Source: Candidatus Stahliibacteriota bacterium (lineage in GTDB: Bacteria > Hydrothermota > UBA3073). Taken from it: a stretch of DNA of 5,433 nt. Of this stretch, positions 3,997 through 5,433 are shown piece after piece. Below the pieces are notes generated by a model that searched no databases, was not told the origin of the DNA, and was given only the letters and a program-made list of their open reading frames with translations. Both the position numbers and the translations under genes were made by a program. Position 1 is the stretch's first letter. Each line of letters begins with the position of its first letter. The stretch is taken from positions 1 through 5,433 of the forward strand of contig DAOUSS010000114.1 of assembly GCA_030627085.1 (NCBI GenBank). Direction: 5' to 3'.

Positions 3997-5325
3997 TTAC
4001 CTCTGTGAACTCTGTGGTTCAAAATGTTTCTCCTCAAATTTTATTCCTTCTTTCTTAAGTTCTTCAAGCACTGGCTTATATATCTCTTCTATGATAGGGA
4101 TATGGACACCTTTTATGTCTATACTGCCATCCAGAATTAACTTTGACGAGATTGCTGCTGGCAGACCAACTGTCCTTGACATAGATGAAAAACCATAGGG
4201 AATTCCATAATCCACAAGTGTTGATATTATCTTCTCGTCTTGAGATCTGTACTCTATATTGAACTCATGTCTTAAGATAATCATATCCCTCTCTCCTTCT
4301 TCATACTGGAGTTTCTCATTTAGTTTGTTTGCCAGTATATCCTGAGGTGACATCTCATCCTCTGGGATTTTCTCGTCACTGATAAACCCAAGCCACTGGA
4401 ATCTTCCAATGATATCCGAGTTCTCGTTTATGTCAAGAAATCTGGCAAGAGCACCCTTAATAGATGAAATATTTTTATGTCCGATGAGTGACGCCATAAA
4501 TTCCTTATATGTCATCTGATGAAAATCCTTCTTCTCTTCGCTTAAAAGTCCGAGTTTCCGTATACAATACCAGGTATCACACCATCCTATATTACGCAGG
4601 GTTCCTCTGTACATATCCTTTATTCCTGTTATACCGTATTTTTCTATATAGGGAATAGAATCTCTGTTTGGGTATGCCTCAAATTTCCCAAGATTTTCTA
4701 TATCTATTGTCCAGTAATGCTTGAACAGTTCACTATTTGGCACCTTTATCTCTTTTCCACTTTTTAGATACCTTGCATTGTTTTTTGCTGCAAGCACAAC
4801 ACCCCTTGGACTCCATGAAAACTTGTATCCCCAAGGATTTGTGTTTGCCTCGGGAGCAGGAAGTCCACCACAGTATGAATGGAAACCATTGACCCTGCCA
4901 CCTTTTGCTTTTACTCCATTTATTATTTCCATTGCAGACATATGGTCTATCCCGGGGTCAAGTCCGACTTCGTTTAATATTATTACGCCTGCCTTTTTTG
5001 CTTCTTCATCTAGCATTCCCATCTTTTCGCTCACATAAGAGGTAGCGACCATATTTTTCTTCGAGTTTATACATATCTCTGCAATCTTTGTGTGATAGAC
5101 ATATGGCAGAAGACTTATAACGAGATCCGCATCATTTATAAGCGGGACAGGGTCATCTTTTTCTATATTAAACTCTCTTGCTATTCCGTTCTTATGCTCT
5201 CCTACGAGTTTCTCTGCCTTCCGCAGTGTTCTGGATGCAACTGTAACCCTTATCCCGTTATCAAGTAGATACTTCACAAGAGGCCCGGCAACAAGCCCTG
5301 CTCCAAATACAAGTGTATTTTTCAT
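3997..5325 (-). CDS. lys9: Saccharopine dehydrogenase (NADP, L-glutamate-forming), LYS9 type
   Basis: The 442-residue product matches the LYS9 branch of saccharopine dehydrogenases. These cytoplasmic enzymes reversibly join L-glutamate and 2-aminoadipate semialdehyde into saccharopine with NADPH, or cleave it in lysine breakdown. Evidence: N-terminal dinucleotide fold VFGAGLVAGP (6-15), GLDPGIDHMSA (121-131), SYCGGLPAPEANTNPWGYKF (150-169) followed by SWSPRG, YPNRDSIPYIEKYG (218-231), and MSRTVGLPAAISSKLILDG (382-400). Length equals the yeast enzyme's. The open frame runs 18 codons further upstream, but GGAGGGG (5334-5328) directly precedes the ATG at 5325 and the Rossmann fold starts at residue 3, so this start is chosen. 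The family normally ends near GIKFEEK; the last seven residues, EPQSSQR, are encoded by a genomic repeat. The LYS1-like partner enzyme is not in view. Carboxynorspermidine dehydrogenase is a related alternative but fits the motifs less well. Confidence 0.92.
   Translation of the reverse strand: MKNTLVFGAGLVAGPLVKYLLDNGIRVTVASRTLRKAEKLVGEHKNGIAREFNIEKDDPVPLINDADLVISLLPYVYHTKIAEICINSKKNMVATSYVSEKMGMLDEEAKKAGVIILNEVGLDPGIDHMSAMEIINGVKAKGGRVNGFHSYCGGLPAPEANTNPWGYKFSWSPRGVVLAAKNNARYLKSGKEIKVPNSELFKHYWTIDIENLGKFEAYPNRDSIPYIEKYGITGIKDMYRGTLRNIGWCDTWYCIRKLGLLSEEKKDFHQMTYKEFMASLIGHKNISSIKGALARFLDINENSDIIGRFQWLGFISDEKIPEDEMSPQDILANKLNEKLQYEEGERDMIILRHEFNIEYRSQDEKIISTLVDYGIPYGFSSMSRTVGLPAAISSKLILDGSIDIKGVHIPIIEEIYKPVLEELKKEGIKFEEKHFEPQSSQR
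4000..4019 (-). repeat. 9-bp repeat units (NNCACAGAG) inside the 3' end of lys9
   Basis: On the minus strand ACCACAGAG and TTCACAGAG stand in tandem, followed by G and the TAA stop. They belong to the same family as the plus-strand units at 2803-2829 and 5366-5374. Translated in frame they give PQSSQR, a tail beyond the usual end of the protein. Confidence 0.6.
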
Positions 5326-5327
5326 AT

Positions 5328-5334
5328 CCCCTCC
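5328..5334 (-). promoter_or_regulatory. Shine-Dalgarno site deciding the lys9 start
   Basis: GGAGGGG on the minus strand lies 2 bases before ATG 5325 (GGAGG core, 4-base spacing). The alternative ATG at 5379 has no such site, and its extra 18 codons would lie ahead of a Rossmann fold that already starts at residue 3. A TTGACA at 5358-5353 upstream has no -10 at the right distance, so no promoter is called here. Confidence 0.8.
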
Positions 5335-5364
5335 AAGATTAAAATTTGGTATTGTCAAAAACCT

Positions 5365-5415
5365 AACCACAGAGAGCACTTCGTGAAGAGCGAAGAGGGA
5401 AAAGCGAAGGGCGAG
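5365..5415 (+). repeat. Repeat-like DNA upstream of lys9
   Basis: AACCACAGAGAGCAC (5365-5379) starts with a 9-bp-family unit. It runs into CTTC-GT-GAAG (5379-5388) and then irregular GCGAAG units (GAAGAGCGAAGAGGG, AAAAGCGAAGGGCGAG) up to 5415. No gene or promoter is recognisable from 5326 to the window end, and whatever lies upstream is cut off. Confidence 0.4.
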
Positions 5416-5433
5416 AAATCATCTATCCCTTCT

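Noticed and set aside
5326..5379. 18-codon N-terminal extension of saccharopine dehydrogenase.
   Set aside because: No ribosome site at that ATG, the extension precedes a complete Rossmann start, and a strong GGAGGGG precedes the internal ATG.

Overview
All five protein genes and the one tRNA in this window lie on the minus strand. By eye the DNA is moderately AT-rich, with conventional sigma-70 promoters and strong Shine-Dalgarno sites, so it is bacterial. The gene set (an NADP saccharopine dehydrogenase of the LYS9 type, a lone phosphate butyryl/acetyltransferase, a PP-loop thiolase fused to an NFACT-R-like domain, a stand-alone NifU C-terminal domain, a GYD-domain protein) and the repeat-rich intergenic DNA suggest an anaerobic, probably uncultured Nitrospirota or Desulfobacterota type genome. 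That placement is an inference from gene flavour and is not demonstrated.

Layout, read in the direction of transcription (right to left). 5325-3997 is a saccharopine dehydrogenase. 3916-3011 is a phosphate butyryltransferase-type enzyme, 80 bp behind it and possibly in the same transcript. A 342-bp gene-free stretch (2669-3010) packed with short repeats follows. 2668-1724 is the PP-loop/NFACT-R protein. A 350-bp spacer (1374-1723) holds a paired REP-like element and a near-consensus promoter. 1373-1152 is the NifU-type Fe-S scaffold, followed after 2 bp by tRNA-Ala(CGC) at 1149-1077. The next spacer (760-1076) has an array of 8-bp repeats with an inverted copy, a small MITE-like element and a near-perfect promoter. 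That promoter drives the GYD-domain gene (759-463). The left 460 bp hold a decayed tyrosine-recombinase N-terminus in which two expected tryptophan codons have become stops, together with palindromic DNA.

The genes do not form an obvious pathway. The window contains no convincing new multi-gene system. Its most unusual feature is the intergenic DNA: 7-, 8- and 9-bp tandem units, hairpins followed by CTAC (GTAG-headed on the minus strand) that resemble REP elements, and a 72-bp element with 15-bp terminal inverted repeats between 8-bp direct repeats. One 9-bp-unit repeat runs into the end of the saccharopine dehydrogenase gene and encodes its last seven residues. The PP-loop/NFACT-R fusion and the tight nfu-tRNA linkage are the most interesting gene-level observations.
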